This document shows, one piece after another, positions 14,603-22,996 of a stretch of DNA of 23,400 bases. A program made the position numbers and the translations under genes. This DNA comes from DATNPH01 sp036703315 (GTDB taxonomy: Bacteria; Cyanobacteriota; Cyanobacteriia; Cyanobacteriales; Coleofasciculaceae), in assembly GCA_036703315.1 (NCBI GenBank), contig DATNPH010000225.1, forward strand, positions 1 through 23,400, read 5' to 3'. The notes under the pieces are model-generated. The model had not been told where the DNA came from. It made no database searches and was given only the letters and a program-made list of their open reading frames with translations. Numbering within the stretch: position 1 is the stretch's first letter; each line of letters starts with the position of its first letter.

Positions 14603-16825
14603 CTACCCCTCTCGCCGATTTCCACCAATCAGTTCACTATCCACAAAAGTTTTTACGGTGTAATCAACGGATAGGCTGTTTTGTTCTTTAGCTGGAACTT
14701 CAACTCGCCAGCGATAACCCCCCTGAATGGGTGCAGAGCGTTCCTGTTGTTTATAGTTCTCCCAAGCCGGCGTTACTTGATCGATCTGGATATCAACCTT
14801 GGCACCCTCTTGGGGGATAGGAAGGCGTTCCCGTACCTCGATGTTTGCTGTTCTAGGCAGAAGATTCGTAATATCAATTTTGATTTTGTGGCGTAGTTCG
14901 TTGAATGCCACAATCGTCTCGCCCGATCGCACTTCCTCATAATATGTGTTCCGGGCTACCTTAATCGCTTGCTCAACCCCAAGCCCTAATTCCATCTGTC
15001 CCTGAGGTGGAACTGTGGAAATGTTGGTCGATAAGATGTACTCGTCATTGACGTAAACATCCGCAGGGCCAGCCAGTAGCGGTGCTTGTAGCGGGTTGTA
15101 CAGTTGGGCAATGCGGAAAACATTAGTATCCTCGCGAGGGACAACGATATAGCGTAAGTCTACTTGTGTACTCTTGCTAGTCAAGGCGACAGAATGAAAT
15201 TGCCCATCAGAGGGGACATCCACCCGTCCATCAGCGCTGTAGGCGTAATCGAATGAACCAGCAACGGTTCGGACATTGATACCACCGGGAGGAAGTGGAA
15301 CACCAAGGCAGTTTTGGGCATTGGATACAGCCTGATACACCACAGACAGGATATTGAACCGAACAACTATCTCTTGGCGTTTGAGGATTTCCAGATAGGC
15401 TTCATGCTGTTGCTCAATCGATAATTTACCGCGTTTAGCGGGGTCATCGGCTGCGCCCATCCGCATTAGACTATAAGCGAGGCGATCGCTAGAAGAGTCT
15501 TCCTCCGATCTCCCTAATTGTCTCGCCCCTGATATTTCTCCTAGAGAGCGGGTTCGTAGAGGCTTGGCAAACATTTCTTTGGATGAAGATGGAACCATTG
15601 AAGCCAGAGAAGCCATCTCTTCAACTGCCTCATCCTCCATCATGGCTGGATTGATCAGGGTGATATCGAATTCATCTATTGAGCCATCAAGTGGCTCTGG
15701 TTCATTATCCAACTGGCGTTTCTCTCTGTGTGAACTTCTCTGAACCATTACTTTTCGTGCCGGTTCATACTTCGGCATCTCCCTAGGTAAGGGTGGCCTA
15801 GAGAGAGAGGAAATACCAGGGAGTGCATGGGGCTTAGGTGTGGCGGCAATGGCTTCATGTTTGTGCCGATCAAAGTCCTCAAACAAAATCTCTGCGCCTA
15901 GGGGAGGTTTACGCCAACCGGACTTTCTCAGTACGGGTTGCGATCGCCCAAGCCGCAAACCAGGCAACTCTGGTAACATACACCAAGCGATCGGCTCAGC
16001 TGTAGAGAGTTCCAGACGTACCCCTGACCAATCCTCACCTGTACGCTGACAGATCAGTGCCCGTACTGCAATGGATGCACTAGACTCAGCACTATTGAGA
16101 CGACAGACATAAGTTGGTGTCCAACGTGCTCCTGGCACAAAATATTCCACAATCAACCGTGGCACTTGCTCTGTGCTGGGTTCACCCTCATAAGTCAACC
16201 GAACAATTACACTCTTACGAAGCTCATCAGGTCTAGCATTCCTAGCAGTGGAAGCCTTCTGGAATTGCTGTTGTAGATCAGCCAGATATTCCTCAGCCTT
16301 GCGTAGCTTTTCCAAATTTTCCCGCTTTTCCTGAAGTCGGGCGCGGATTTGTTCGTCGCTGAAGTTAGCCAAGGCGAGTCTAGCGCTCATTGGTGAAGGG
16401 GGTGGTGCTTTCCCAGGCTCACCATCCGGTCGATCTGGTACATGCAAATGACGTAGCACGCTGATTTCGTTGTCGATCAGAGTGATGAGATCCTCAATTT
16501 GTTGAACTTTAGCCGCAGCAGCGCGTATTTCCTCATCAGTCGGCGGATTTGGTGTCTCTTGAGGAGGTGGAACAGCCAGACCAATGCGAACATCACAAGC
16601 TAGGGGAGCTGTCCCCTGATCGACTTCAACCCTCACTCTTACGCTACTATCGTCTAGAGCCAGAGGTAGCCCAGCTATTTCAACGTGTTCTGGCAATTCT
16701 CCTGCTGTGAGTAGGAACTCAGCAATCCGGGTAACTGTTGCACCAGCCGAGTAGATTTTAACTATTTCAATTCTTGAAGTTAGTTGTGCGTAGACGCTTT
16801 GCGTCTTGTCGTTAGACATCGCCAT
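14603..16825 (-). CDS. DUF4139 (MuiA-like) protein, longer paralogue with a central insert
   Basis: A 740-aa relative of the downstream gene. It has an N-terminal DUF4140-like region (20-85), two helical charged stretches (97-128 and 155-193), then the start of DUF4139 with FVPGARWTPTYVCRL (229-243), ICQRTGEDWSGVRLELSTAEP (258-278). A long insert of about 290-485 follows, rich in Pro, Ser, charged residues and Met, probably disordered. The second half resumes at about 486 with VPSDGQFHSVAL (537-548) and APLLAGPADVYVN (581-593). No signal peptide is seen. The ATG at 16825 is assumed; another lies at 16819. Function unknown; the pairing suggests a heteromeric assembly, which is inference. Confidence 0.85.
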   Translation of the reverse strand: MAMSNDKTQSVYAQLTSRIEIVKIYSAGATVTRIAEFLLTAGELPEHVEIAGLPLALDDSSVRVRVEVDQGTAPLACDVRIGLAVPPPQETPNPPTDEEIRAAAAKVQQIEDLITLIDNEISVLRHLHVPDRPDGEPGKAPPPSPMSARLALANFSDEQIRARLQEKRENLEKLRKAEEYLADLQQQFQKASTARNARPDELRKSVIVRLTYEGEPSTEQVPRLIVEYFVPGARWTPTYVCRLNSAESSASIAVRALICQRTGEDWSGVRLELSTAEPIAWCMLPELPGLRLGRSQPVLRKSGWRKPPLGAEILFEDFDRHKHEAIAATPKPHALPGISSLSRPPLPREMPKYEPARKVMVQRSSHREKRQLDNEPEPLDGSIDEFDITLINPAMMEDEAVEEMASLASMVPSSSKEMFAKPLRTRSLGEISGARQLGRSEEDSSSDRLAYSLMRMGAADDPAKRGKLSIEQQHEAYLEILKRQEIVVRFNILSVVYQAVSNAQNCLGVPLPPGGINVRTVAGSFDYAYSADGRVDVPSDGQFHSVALTSKSTQVDLRYIVVPREDTNVFRIAQLYNPLQAPLLAGPADVYVNDEYILSTNISTVPPQGQMELGLGVEQAIKVARNTYYEEVRSGETIVAFNELRHKIKIDITNLLPRTANIEVRERLPIPQEGAKVDIQIDQVTPAWENYKQQERSAPIQGGYRWRVEVPAKEQNSLSVDYTVKTFVDSELIGGNRREG

Positions 16826-17432
16826 ATTTGATGTTACGCAATTTCTGCGCTAGTGGCTCAGTGTTGTTATGCCACCTCAGGTCTAGCATCTAGTGGAAGT
16901 CACTGGCAATAATTGTTCATTGTGGCTTAGCAATTTGGATTAGCGCTAGCGAAAGCGATCGCAATGGCTTGAATTATCTCAACTGACCCAGGAATATTTT
17001 TCAAAAGGCAGAAGGAGGAAGGCACAGGGCTCTTATGTTTCTTTCTCTTATGGGATTAAACCCCTCCTGAAAGAAAGCCACTTAAACAAATGGGGGATTT
17101 ACACCCTTGATCCAAATCCATCGCCAGAAGCCTTGGGAAGAAGGCAGAAGGAAAAACCTTCTTGCTTGTGCCCTTTGCATAAGAGCCTTTCTTGTTAACT
17201 GGAATTTTCTCTTTTGATCGGGCGTTGAACATTCGAGCAGTTTCTCGAGTCCCGAGGGATGTGATTACAAATAACTACTCTCATCACTCAACGATAAGCC
17301 TATCTCAAACAGCTAGTTTTTTATTTATTTAGATAAAAATCAGGTGGCAAATTTAAAGATTTAGTAAAAATCATTCTAACAAGCTTTTGAAAGGTTAAAA
17401 CAAGAATATTCTACAAAAAATGGCGTTTAATA
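16826..17432. other. Spacer with heptamer-like repeats and divergent promoters
   Basis: About 600 bp between divergent genes. Two copies of AAGGCAGAAGG (near 17006 and 17143) are degenerate relatives of the perfect heptamer array at 20318-20342. A HIP1 octamer is at about 16956. The last 130 bp are AT-rich and probably hold the promoter of the secreted-protein gene. No gene found. Confidence 0.5.
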
Positions 17433-17996
17433 ATGTTCAAACGGATTCTTCCAACAACAATTATCATCTTCGTCGTTGCTATTGCTGTTAGTATTGGCTT
17501 TGCGGCTATGGGCGCAGAGCGTTTAGCACAGGCTCCTACTCCACCAGCCCCACCAAAAACGCTCACAGTCTACTATAGTCAAGATCAGTTTCTTAAAGAT
17601 ACGGGGAAAATAGTCATATACCTTAGAGGGCAAGATAAGAATAAAAACGGGAAGCTAGAAACTGATGAGGTTCGTGAATTCATAGTTAATGGACTATTAA
17701 ATTCTTTCTTGTATACAAGTTACTGTAATCAGTCAATCCCGCAATCCCAATGTGGTGTAAAACTAACCTATAACAAACAAGGGACATTGCAGGAATTTGC
17801 ATTGAGTAACAAGACTCAAAATGGCATAGAATCCACATCCTTCTCGTATAACTATAAAATACCCAAAATGCCAACTGTAATTAAATGGCCGCAAGGATTC
17901 ATTTCTTATTCTTATACTCGCGTTGGTAGCCCTGAAGTCAAATATGAGCTGGAAAGCCAATTGGGTCTGAGCAGTACGGTGATAAGTGTGATGTAA
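17433..17996 (+). CDS. Secreted hypothetical protein with an EF-hand-like loop
   Basis: A 187-aa protein I do not recognise. Residues 1-33 form a signal sequence: positive start (MFKR), a long hydrophobic stretch (about 5-27), and possible cleavage near AQA at 32-34. A proline-rich linker (TPPAPPK) follows. Residues 68-79 (DKNKNGKLETDE) fit a calcium-binding EF-hand loop: D68, N70, N72, G73, L75 and E79. Only one loop is seen, as in dockerin-like or single EF-hand periplasmic proteins. Two cysteines (in SYCNQS and SQCGVK) could form a disulfide. The C-terminal half is Tyr/Ser-rich and strand-like. There is no obvious ribosome site. Location is probably periplasmic or extracellular; role unknown. 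Confidence 0.7.
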   Translation: MFKRILPTTIIIFVVAIAVSIGFAAMGAERLAQAPTPPAPPKTLTVYYSQDQFLKDTGKIVIYLRGQDKNKNGKLETDEVREFIVNGLLNSFLYTSYCNQSIPQSQCGVKLTYNKQGTLQEFALSNKTQNGIESTSFSYNYKIPKMPTVIKWPQGFISYSYTRVGSPEVKYELESQLGLSSTVISVM

Positions 17997-18517
17997 TTAG
18001 TTATCACTATTGAGTGTTCAGTGACGATTCTTCAGGTTTCAGTTATTAGTTTTTAGGGTCGATAAATCTTATCGACCTGATTTGTTATCTGCCAAATCCT
18101 TAGACATCGGGCAGAAATCTTGGAATGACCCCTCTCTAAACCGCAGAGGGAACCGGATTTTCTTGCTTCCCCCGCTTCAGGGAGACACAGAGAGATTAGC
18201 TTTTCAACTTTTGCAAGAGACTCAATGAGCAAAACAGTTTTATTCCGCCTCTTCCTCAAAGAGGTTTGAGGAATTTAACCGACTGCTAAATAGATTTCAA
18301 GAATGAAGGCAACTTTTGTTTATTCCACCTTTAGGCATATACCGCTAGTGGGGGTATATGAGTTTTATTTAAGAGTATGTATGAGGATTAAGACTGTGGT
18401 TAGAAAAATCTATTTTTTTGAATAAATGTAACAATGTCGGCTAGGCAGATAGTTCCCGCTACCTGCCTAGCAGGACTTCTTCCCTAATGGACGCAACCAA
18501 CTAAGGAGTCAGTAATT
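17997..18517. other. Hairpin-rich spacer upstream of the CheY-like gene
   Basis: A 521-bp gene-free stretch with five inverted repeats. GGTCGATAA/TTATCGACC is at 18057-18077. CCCTCT/AGAGGG is at 18130-18150. TTCCTCAAA/TTTGAGGAA is at 18252-18273. CATATACC/GGTATATG is at 18336-18360. The last is 18441-18470, listed separately. The first lies 60 bp past the secreted-protein stop and may end its transcript, although no T tract follows. Confidence 0.55.
18441..18470 (+). promoter_or_regulatory. Hairpin in the likely 5' leader of the CheY-like gene
   Basis: CTAGGCAG (18441-18448) pairs perfectly with CTGCCTAG (18463-18470), and an inner TAG/CTA extends the stem. It ends 47 nt before the ATG and leaves the AAGGAG ribosome site free. 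A run of seven T lies shortly upstream. It may act in mRNA stability or control; this is inference. Confidence 0.4.
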
Positions 18518-18985
18518 ATGGTGTCAATAGCTTGTGATAATTGGCATCTTTTCGGAGACGGAGATACAGAGTTTCAGAGTCTGTCTGGCACATTAGTACT
18601 TGCGGTAGATGACAATGCCGATAGCCTCTTATTGACCAGTCTCATTCTCGAAGAGTGTGGAGTGCAGGTAATGACAGCGGCATCGGCTACTGAAGCGCTT
18701 GAACTAATCAAAAAATGCCAACCCGATCTTTTGATCAGCGATATCGCTATGCCAGGAGAGGACGGCTATGCCCTGATTCGCAAAATCCGCAGCCTACCCC
18801 CGCATCTTGGCGGACTTCTGCCGGCGATCGCCCTAACGGCTTATGTCATGGATGAAGATCGTACCCTTGCTCTGGAATCTGGGTTCCAAATGCATCTAAC
18901 TAAGCCGATTGATTCAACTGAATTGCTTACAGCTGTTGTCAAGCTTGCTGAAGATTTTCCACCAAAAAAACATGCCCTAGGATAG
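18518..18985 (+). CDS. Stand-alone CheY-like response regulator
   Basis: A 155-aa protein with a 24-residue N-terminal extension and one receiver domain. D31-D32 (VDDN), phospho-acceptor D75 (LLISDIAMPGEDG), T107 (ALTAY) and K129-P130 (HLTKPID) are all intact. The IAMPGEDGYxLI style is typical of receivers attached to hybrid kinases, and of orphan regulators. There is no output domain, so it probably works by protein contact. AAGGAG is 9 nt from the ATG. It is monocistronic, with its own leader hairpin and a terminator at 19062-19096. The partner kinase is not in the window next to it. Confidence 0.92.
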   Translation: MVSIACDNWHLFGDGDTEFQSLSGTLVLAVDDNADSLLLTSLILEECGVQVMTAASATEALELIKKCQPDLLISDIAMPGEDGYALIRKIRSLPPHLGGLLPAIALTAYVMDEDRTLALESGFQMHLTKPIDSTELLTAVVKLAEDFPPKKHALG

Positions 18986-19061
18986 AGGATTATTTACAAC
19001 ACCAATAATAAAGTTTGATTAAGCATTTAGTCTCTCAACAAGACAATGCTGATAGGACGAC

Positions 19062-19096
19062 GAGCTTCTAGAATCTTATGGCTAGGAGCTTTTTTT
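19062..19096 (+). terminator. Rho-independent terminator of the CheY-like gene
   Basis: AGCTTCTAG (19063-19071) pairs with CTAGGAGCT (19082-19090), with one G-U pair and a 10-nt loop. A run of T follows at once (19090-19096). It lies 77 bp past the stop codon. Confidence 0.8.
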
Positions 19097-19679
19097 ACAT
19101 CTAATTTTTTTACACCTGATAGGATAATAAGCTAGACACCCCTATAATCTCATGCTAAAAGCAAGGGCAAAGTTTAACTACTACTAGAAGGAGTATCTCT
19201 TAAGCTAGATTTGGAGCGAACTTTCTCTTCTTGAAGGTAGGGAGTGGAGAGTGGGGAAGAGAAAATTTTCAGGTCTACTCCTGTCGGGCGTTGCCTTCCA
19301 CTTCGCGAACGTCGTGGGCACTGTCCTATGGTGTCTAGCTCAAAAACAGCAAACACTCAGAAAGAGCCCACCCCAATAACGCTAAAACCATTATGCAGAA
19401 TGTAATATATTCGCTGTACTGCATCTTGATACCTCACTTAACTCTAAGCACCGTTTTGAGGTCACGATCATAAACCGTTTCAAATTAAAGATAAAAAACT
19501 CTACTTTGAACAACTTCTATCAAAAGTTAAGGTATTCACAAATAGTAGCTGATAACAAAGTAAGACTAGGGAAACAAGCGATGGCAATCTTTTTCCTCAA
19601 GTCCCCACTCCTGGCTCCCTTGTTTCGTAGGCGGTCTAATATAGGGGAATTAAGGGGGACTCTCTACATTTTCCTTAAT

Positions 19680-19740
19680 TGACATCCTCACCGCCCTGGA
19701 AGGACGGTGATTCCCCAGCAGTCGAACAGGTTTAACTGCT
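19680..19740. mobile_element. Orphan end structure resembling IS200/IS605 (TnpB-type) elements
   Basis: TTGACATCCTCACCGCCC...GGACGGTGATTCC forms a hairpin, CACCGCCC (19689-19696) against GGACGGTG (19702-19709) with one mismatch. A second hairpin follows, AGCAGT (19717-19722) with ACTGCT (19735-19740). This GACATCC...GATTCC hairpin shape is familiar from the ends of cyanobacterial IS200/IS605 elements. No tnpA or tnpB frame lies within 500 bp on either side, so it would be a solo end or a deletion scar. Identification is from memory. Confidence 0.45.
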
Positions 19741-19785
19741 CGTACTTTAGACAGGGTCAGTGCCATTCGAATTTAAAACTATCAG

Positions 19786-20199
19786 CTAAGTGTCACTCGC
19801 GAGCAGCCTAGACACTTCTGCATGCATGAGCGCAATGTCTGGGTCGCGTTGAATAGCTTGAAAGTAACGCTGCTCTCGGAGCGTTCCTTCTTCTGAAGGA
19901 GAAATCAAGGAATGGACTTCGTCTAACAGCTCATTAGCTCTGTGCAATGTTATTGGCTCTTTTGCACTTAGAGCTTCATCAATCTGGACGATAAATTGAG
20001 AGAATTCACGCAGCCAGCTAAACCATTCATCTTCGATAACAAGCTGAAAAAATTCTCCCTTTGACCGAATGCGTCCATGAAACTGCTCGTAAACATCTCG
20101 TTCTGAGTCGAGTAATTTCTTATGAAGACGAAGTAGTGCAGCACGTACCTCGCGCAGGCGTTGGAATGGAAGATCGATAGGAGGATTGGTTGAAGACAT
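19786..20199 (-). CDS. Conserved-looking helical hypothetical protein
   Basis: A 137-aa acidic, helix-rich protein from the ATG at 20199 (a TTG at 20214 would add five residues). It has the pattern LREVRAALLRLHKKLLDSER, then YEQFHGRIRSKGEFFQLVIEDEWFSWLREFSQFIVQIDEAL. The GEFxQLxxxDxWFxWLRxxSxxIVxxDE block resembles an unnamed bacterial family I have seen in many genomes without assigned function. It has no signal peptide, membrane segment or cysteine. It stands alone, reading toward the IS-like end. Function unknown. Confidence 0.75.
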   Translation of the reverse strand: MSSTNPPIDLPFQRLREVRAALLRLHKKLLDSERDVYEQFHGRIRSKGEFFQLVIEDEWFSWLREFSQFIVQIDEALSAKEPITLHRANELLDEVHSLISPSEEGTLREQRYFQAIQRDPDIALMHAEVSRLLASDT

Positions 20200-20317
20200 T
20201 GACAAGGATTGCAATCGCTACTCTCTTGATCTTGTCATATCGGCTCCACTCATCTCGTGCGATCGCACCTTCCCACCTAACTCTATTTACGCGATCGCGT
20301 CCTGAATGGTATGGCAA

Positions 20318-20342
20318 AAGGCAGAAGGCAGAAGGCAGAAGG
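20318..20342. repeat. STRR-type heptamer array (AAGGCAG)3
   Basis: Three perfect copies of AAGGCAG followed by AAGG. Short tandemly repeated heptamers are characteristic of cyanobacterial genomes. It lies in the 253-bp spacer between the small hypothetical gene and the channel gene, which also holds two HIP1-core sites (near 20261 and 20291). Confidence 0.85.
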
Positions 20343-20452
20343 TTTTACTGATACGTGGTCATTTCAGCTGTTAGATTTGTCCTAACCTTTATAGACACAG
20401 ATATATTATCCTAATCCGGTGAGTTCCGTCGCACCTTGATTGAATCAGCTGT

Positions 20453-22141
20453 TTAGCTCGCTATCAGCTGAGAAGGCATCACTCGCCACAGCTGCTCTAA
20501 CCCACAGGCTGGCATTGTCAGATACAGAACGTCACCAGCGCTAAGGCAAGTGTCTAATACATTCCAGCCGTGAATAGTTTGACAGTTGGTTTCGATATAC
20601 AGTGGCACAAAGTCACCATCGATCGCGACCTCTTTGACACGGCGTCCACAAAAGGGATGTCCTAGTGTAATCGTTGTTGCTAAAGCGACCCAAAGCGTAT
20701 TACCAGTCATTCCATTCCCCAAAACTTGCCCTCCTAAAGCAGCGGCGGCAAAGGAAGGAGCGGCTAATTCCACTGGACACAGAACGGCTTCAAATTCAAA
20801 AACTTGTTGCACCATACGAGAAAAGTGCGGGTCTTGATTGCGCACAACTACGGGCAATTTGGATGCAATGCTCTTGGCACTTAGCGCAATCTCTAAATTG
20901 ATAGTATCGTTGCTGGTAACAGCTAGGAGCGCTTCGGCTCGCTGGACATTAGCGGCTGTAAGAGTGGCAGACAAACTAGCATCGGCTTGAATGACTGGGA
21001 TTCCTAGGGAACGCACAATGTGGAGGAAACGGTTGTTGAGGTCGTGTTCTATCACAACAACTTCGTTTCCGTGAGCATGAAGTTGGTTGACGATTTGGAT
21101 CCCTATACCACCTAGCCCACAGACAATGTAGTGATGTCGAACGGGAACCCTTGCCGCGTCCAAAAACTGTTTAAACCGGGTTCCCAATACAAAATCATTG
21201 AGCAGAGCGTAGCAAAGACCAACGACACCCGCTCCTACCAGCATCATCACCGCTGTAAAGAGCTTAATGGTATCAGGTGCCTGTTCTATAACTTTTTCTT
21301 CTCCACCAGCCCCGGTAATCATGCCGATAGAAAAATAGAGTGAATCGACAATTGATGTTTTCTGATCGACAAAAACATAAGTTAGCGTGGCAATAAAAAT
21401 CAGTATCAGTAGAGTGAAAGTCCCTATGATCACCGGTTGAGCGTGATGGTTAAACTGTCGAAGGCTAGTAAGGACTTTCAGCAGTTTGCGTAGCCAGGAT
21501 TGACGACGGCTACGAACATTGGGTTGGGTACCAATGATTAGGCGATCGCCCGAACGTAGGTGCTGTCCATTTAGCACTGCATATACCAGAGGAACATTAC
21601 CCTTCTTCGGCAGGTAGTAAATCAGCATCCGCGATCGCTCATCCCACAAGTCACTTAATCGACGACCGAGCCAAGGATGATTTTCGCTGATCACTTCTTC
21701 GTAGATCGGCCAAGTTTGATTAAATAGGCGCAGTTGCCCGATCGCCTCATTTCCCAGTGCGGCAAAGGCAAACACTGGCGCAGCTAGAGCAGAAACGCTC
21801 ATACTGACGTGGTTGGGAAGGGTCTGATCTAGGCGATCGCCTAAGCTGCTATTGAACAGGCGGTTAATAATGCGAATCTGAGGATTGAGCACTCTTGCCT
21901 GAGTGAGGATTGCCAAATTCAGGGCATCATCATTACTGGCTAAGACCAAGGTTTGGGCGTCTTCAATCCCAGCTGCTAGCAGGGTAGAAGCCATCCGTAA
22001 ATCTCCAACTATGACATCATCCCCTGCTTCGGGGAGCGATCGAGTACTGATGCCAACAACAGCGGCTCCTTGCTGCTTGAGTAAGGTAAAAATCTTGTGT
22101 CCAGTACGACCCAAGCCACAAACAATGATGCGGGGTTTCAT
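20453..22141 (-). CDS. Two-RCK potassium-channel-like membrane protein with a non-canonical filter
   Basis: A 562-aa protein laid out as RCK, 2TM pore, RCK. The first TrkA-N Rossmann domain has GLGRTG at 9-14 and a TrkA-C-like part at about 137-206. Helix one is at about 236-258 (VIIGTFTLLILIFIATLTYVF), the pore loop at about 266-281, and helix two at about 293-315. The second Rossmann domain has GLGGIG at 342-347, with a C-terminal part to 562. Potassium channels carry TVGYGD in the filter; here SLYFSIGMITGAGGEE puts TGAGGE at 276-281. Ion selectivity is therefore uncertain. RCK domains normally gate by NAD(H), ATP or Ca2+. Monocistronic by spacing. Confidence 0.85.
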   Translation of the reverse strand: MKPRIIVCGLGRTGHKIFTLLKQQGAAVVGISTRSLPEAGDDVIVGDLRMASTLLAAGIEDAQTLVLASNDDALNLAILTQARVLNPQIRIINRLFNSSLGDRLDQTLPNHVSMSVSALAAPVFAFAALGNEAIGQLRLFNQTWPIYEEVISENHPWLGRRLSDLWDERSRMLIYYLPKKGNVPLVYAVLNGQHLRSGDRLIIGTQPNVRSRRQSWLRKLLKVLTSLRQFNHHAQPVIIGTFTLLILIFIATLTYVFVDQKTSIVDSLYFSIGMITGAGGEEKVIEQAPDTIKLFTAVMMLVGAGVVGLCYALLNDFVLGTRFKQFLDAARVPVRHHYIVCGLGGIGIQIVNQLHAHGNEVVVIEHDLNNRFLHIVRSLGIPVIQADASLSATLTAANVQRAEALLAVTSNDTINLEIALSAKSIASKLPVVVRNQDPHFSRMVQQVFEFEAVLCPVELAAPSFAAAALGGQVLGNGMTGNTLWVALATTITLGHPFCGRRVKEVAIDGDFVPLYIETNCQTIHGWNVLDTCLSAGDVLYLTMPACGLEQLWRVMPSQLIAS

Positions 22142-22282
22142 GAATTTGCTTTATTGACAGGCAGATTAGTGCCATTTAGCATCCAATCCCTTATTTTCAC
22201 GCAGGGGAGTTGGGCGGATTGTAGCTCAAGACACCACCTTCTAATAAAAGCTAGAGCTATATTACAACTGCTAAAACCTGTT

Positions 22283-22459
22283 CTAGAGCAACGACACCAC
22301 CATTGTCGGTTGCTGGATGTGGCTCATTGCCACTACCTCTTGCCCGTATAGAAATTCGCTGTAGTCGGCTAAGCTATCGAGTCCGATCAGATTCAGGATG
22401 ATTTCAGCTGCTAGCCAAGTCGTCATTTTAACTAATACTGTCTTCCACTGAGCTTTCAT
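22283..22459 (-). CDS. Small conserved-looking hydrophobic protein (58 aa)
   Basis: A short gene starting MKAQWKTVLVKMTTWLAAEI and continuing with LNLIGLDSLADYSEFLYGQE, ending at TAG. GAAGG lies 9 nt before the ATG. The first 30 residues form a hydrophobic or amphipathic helix (ILNLIGLD), compatible with a membrane-associated small protein. I recall similar short MKxQWKxxLxKxxxWLAxE...NLxGLDxLADYSEF proteins in other cyanobacteria, without function. It lies between the channel gene and the 122-aa hypothetical on the same strand. Confidence 0.65.
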   Translation of the reverse strand: MKAQWKTVLVKMTTWLAAEIILNLIGLDSLADYSEFLYGQEVVAMSHIQQPTMVVSLL

Positions 22460-22566
22460 TTGGTTTTACCTTCTGGGATGAGCGGTGGATGCTCTTCGTT
22501 TGGGTTAAACCCTCTTACTGAAGAATCAGTGCAATTTTTATGTTTTATGCATCCTTGGGAGTTTTT

Positions 22567-22935
22567 TTATATGGAAATCTGATTTGGGCTAGTTTCTTGG
22601 CATTTCGCCCAGATTTTTTTCAGGAAGGGCAGGACGGAATCGGCGTATTGTTTGTTGTGCTTTGTGTGGTCGTGTTCAATGGCATTCCACAAGTGTTGTA
22701 GCTGGTGCCCCGTGGAGCATTTGTGTAGTTGGCAGGCAACGGCGTTTTTCCATTGTTCTATCTGGCGGTAGCTGATGAATTGTCCTCCTTTGTCGAGGCG
22801 ATGGACAAACACGACATAGAGCCAGGATTCGATTTTTACAATTAGTGATTCGGGAATTCTCAAGAATTTGGCAATTTGATGCTTGGTGATGCGGAATTTT
22901 TGTGCGGGGTTGATGCGGCGAAATAAGGCTGTCAT
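22567..22935 (-). CDS. Hypothetical protein with a helix-turn-helix-like N terminus
   Basis: A 122-aa basic protein I do not recognise. Residues 16-40 (ITKHQIAKFLRIPESLIVKIESWL) look like a helix-turn-helix or excisionase-like segment. A Tyr/Trp-containing part follows (FISYRQIEQWKNAVACQLHKC), then a His-rich stretch with GHQLQHLWNAIEHDHTKHNKQYADS. Several Cys and His (CQLHKC, H-x-H) could bind metal, but the spacing fits no finger I know. GAAGG lies 13 nt before the ATG, rather far. Two other frames overlap it, and this one has the more protein-like composition. DNA-binding is a guess. Confidence 0.55.
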   Translation of the reverse strand: MTALFRRINPAQKFRITKHQIAKFLRIPESLIVKIESWLYVVFVHRLDKGGQFISYRQIEQWKNAVACQLHKCSTGHQLQHLWNAIEHDHTKHNKQYADSVLPFLKKIWAKCQETSPNQISI

Positions 22936-22996
22936 GATTGCTTGATTCCTTCAGGGAAATCACATCTTGCACTATGCTCAGTAAGCTATTAAACCC

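Larger units (their letters stand above)
18986..19785. other. Long non-coding stretch with a terminator and an IS200/IS605-like end
   Basis: No coding frame is convincing in these 800 bp. It holds the terminator at 19062-19096, a low-complexity GGGAGTGGAGAGTGGGGAAGAG run near 19239-19260, and the paired hairpins at 19689-19740. Short minus-strand frames here are Ser/Arg-rich and look non-genic. Confidence 0.55.

Noticed and set aside
18053..18259. 68-codon minus-strand frame in the hairpin-rich spacer
   Set aside because: It runs through inverted repeats and has a Lys/Arg/Leu-rich, unstructured composition.
19174..19356. 60-codon minus-strand frame
   Set aside because: Ser/Arg-rich low-complexity product, derived in part from a purine-rich run; no ribosome site.
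20318..20342. Possible CRISPR-like tandem repeats
   Set aside because: Seven-base units with no spacers; this is a heptamer array, and no cas genes are present.
22676..22972. 98-codon minus-strand frame overlapping the 122-aa hypothetical
   Set aside because: His/Pro/Arg-rich product without pattern; the overlapping 122-aa frame is more protein-like.
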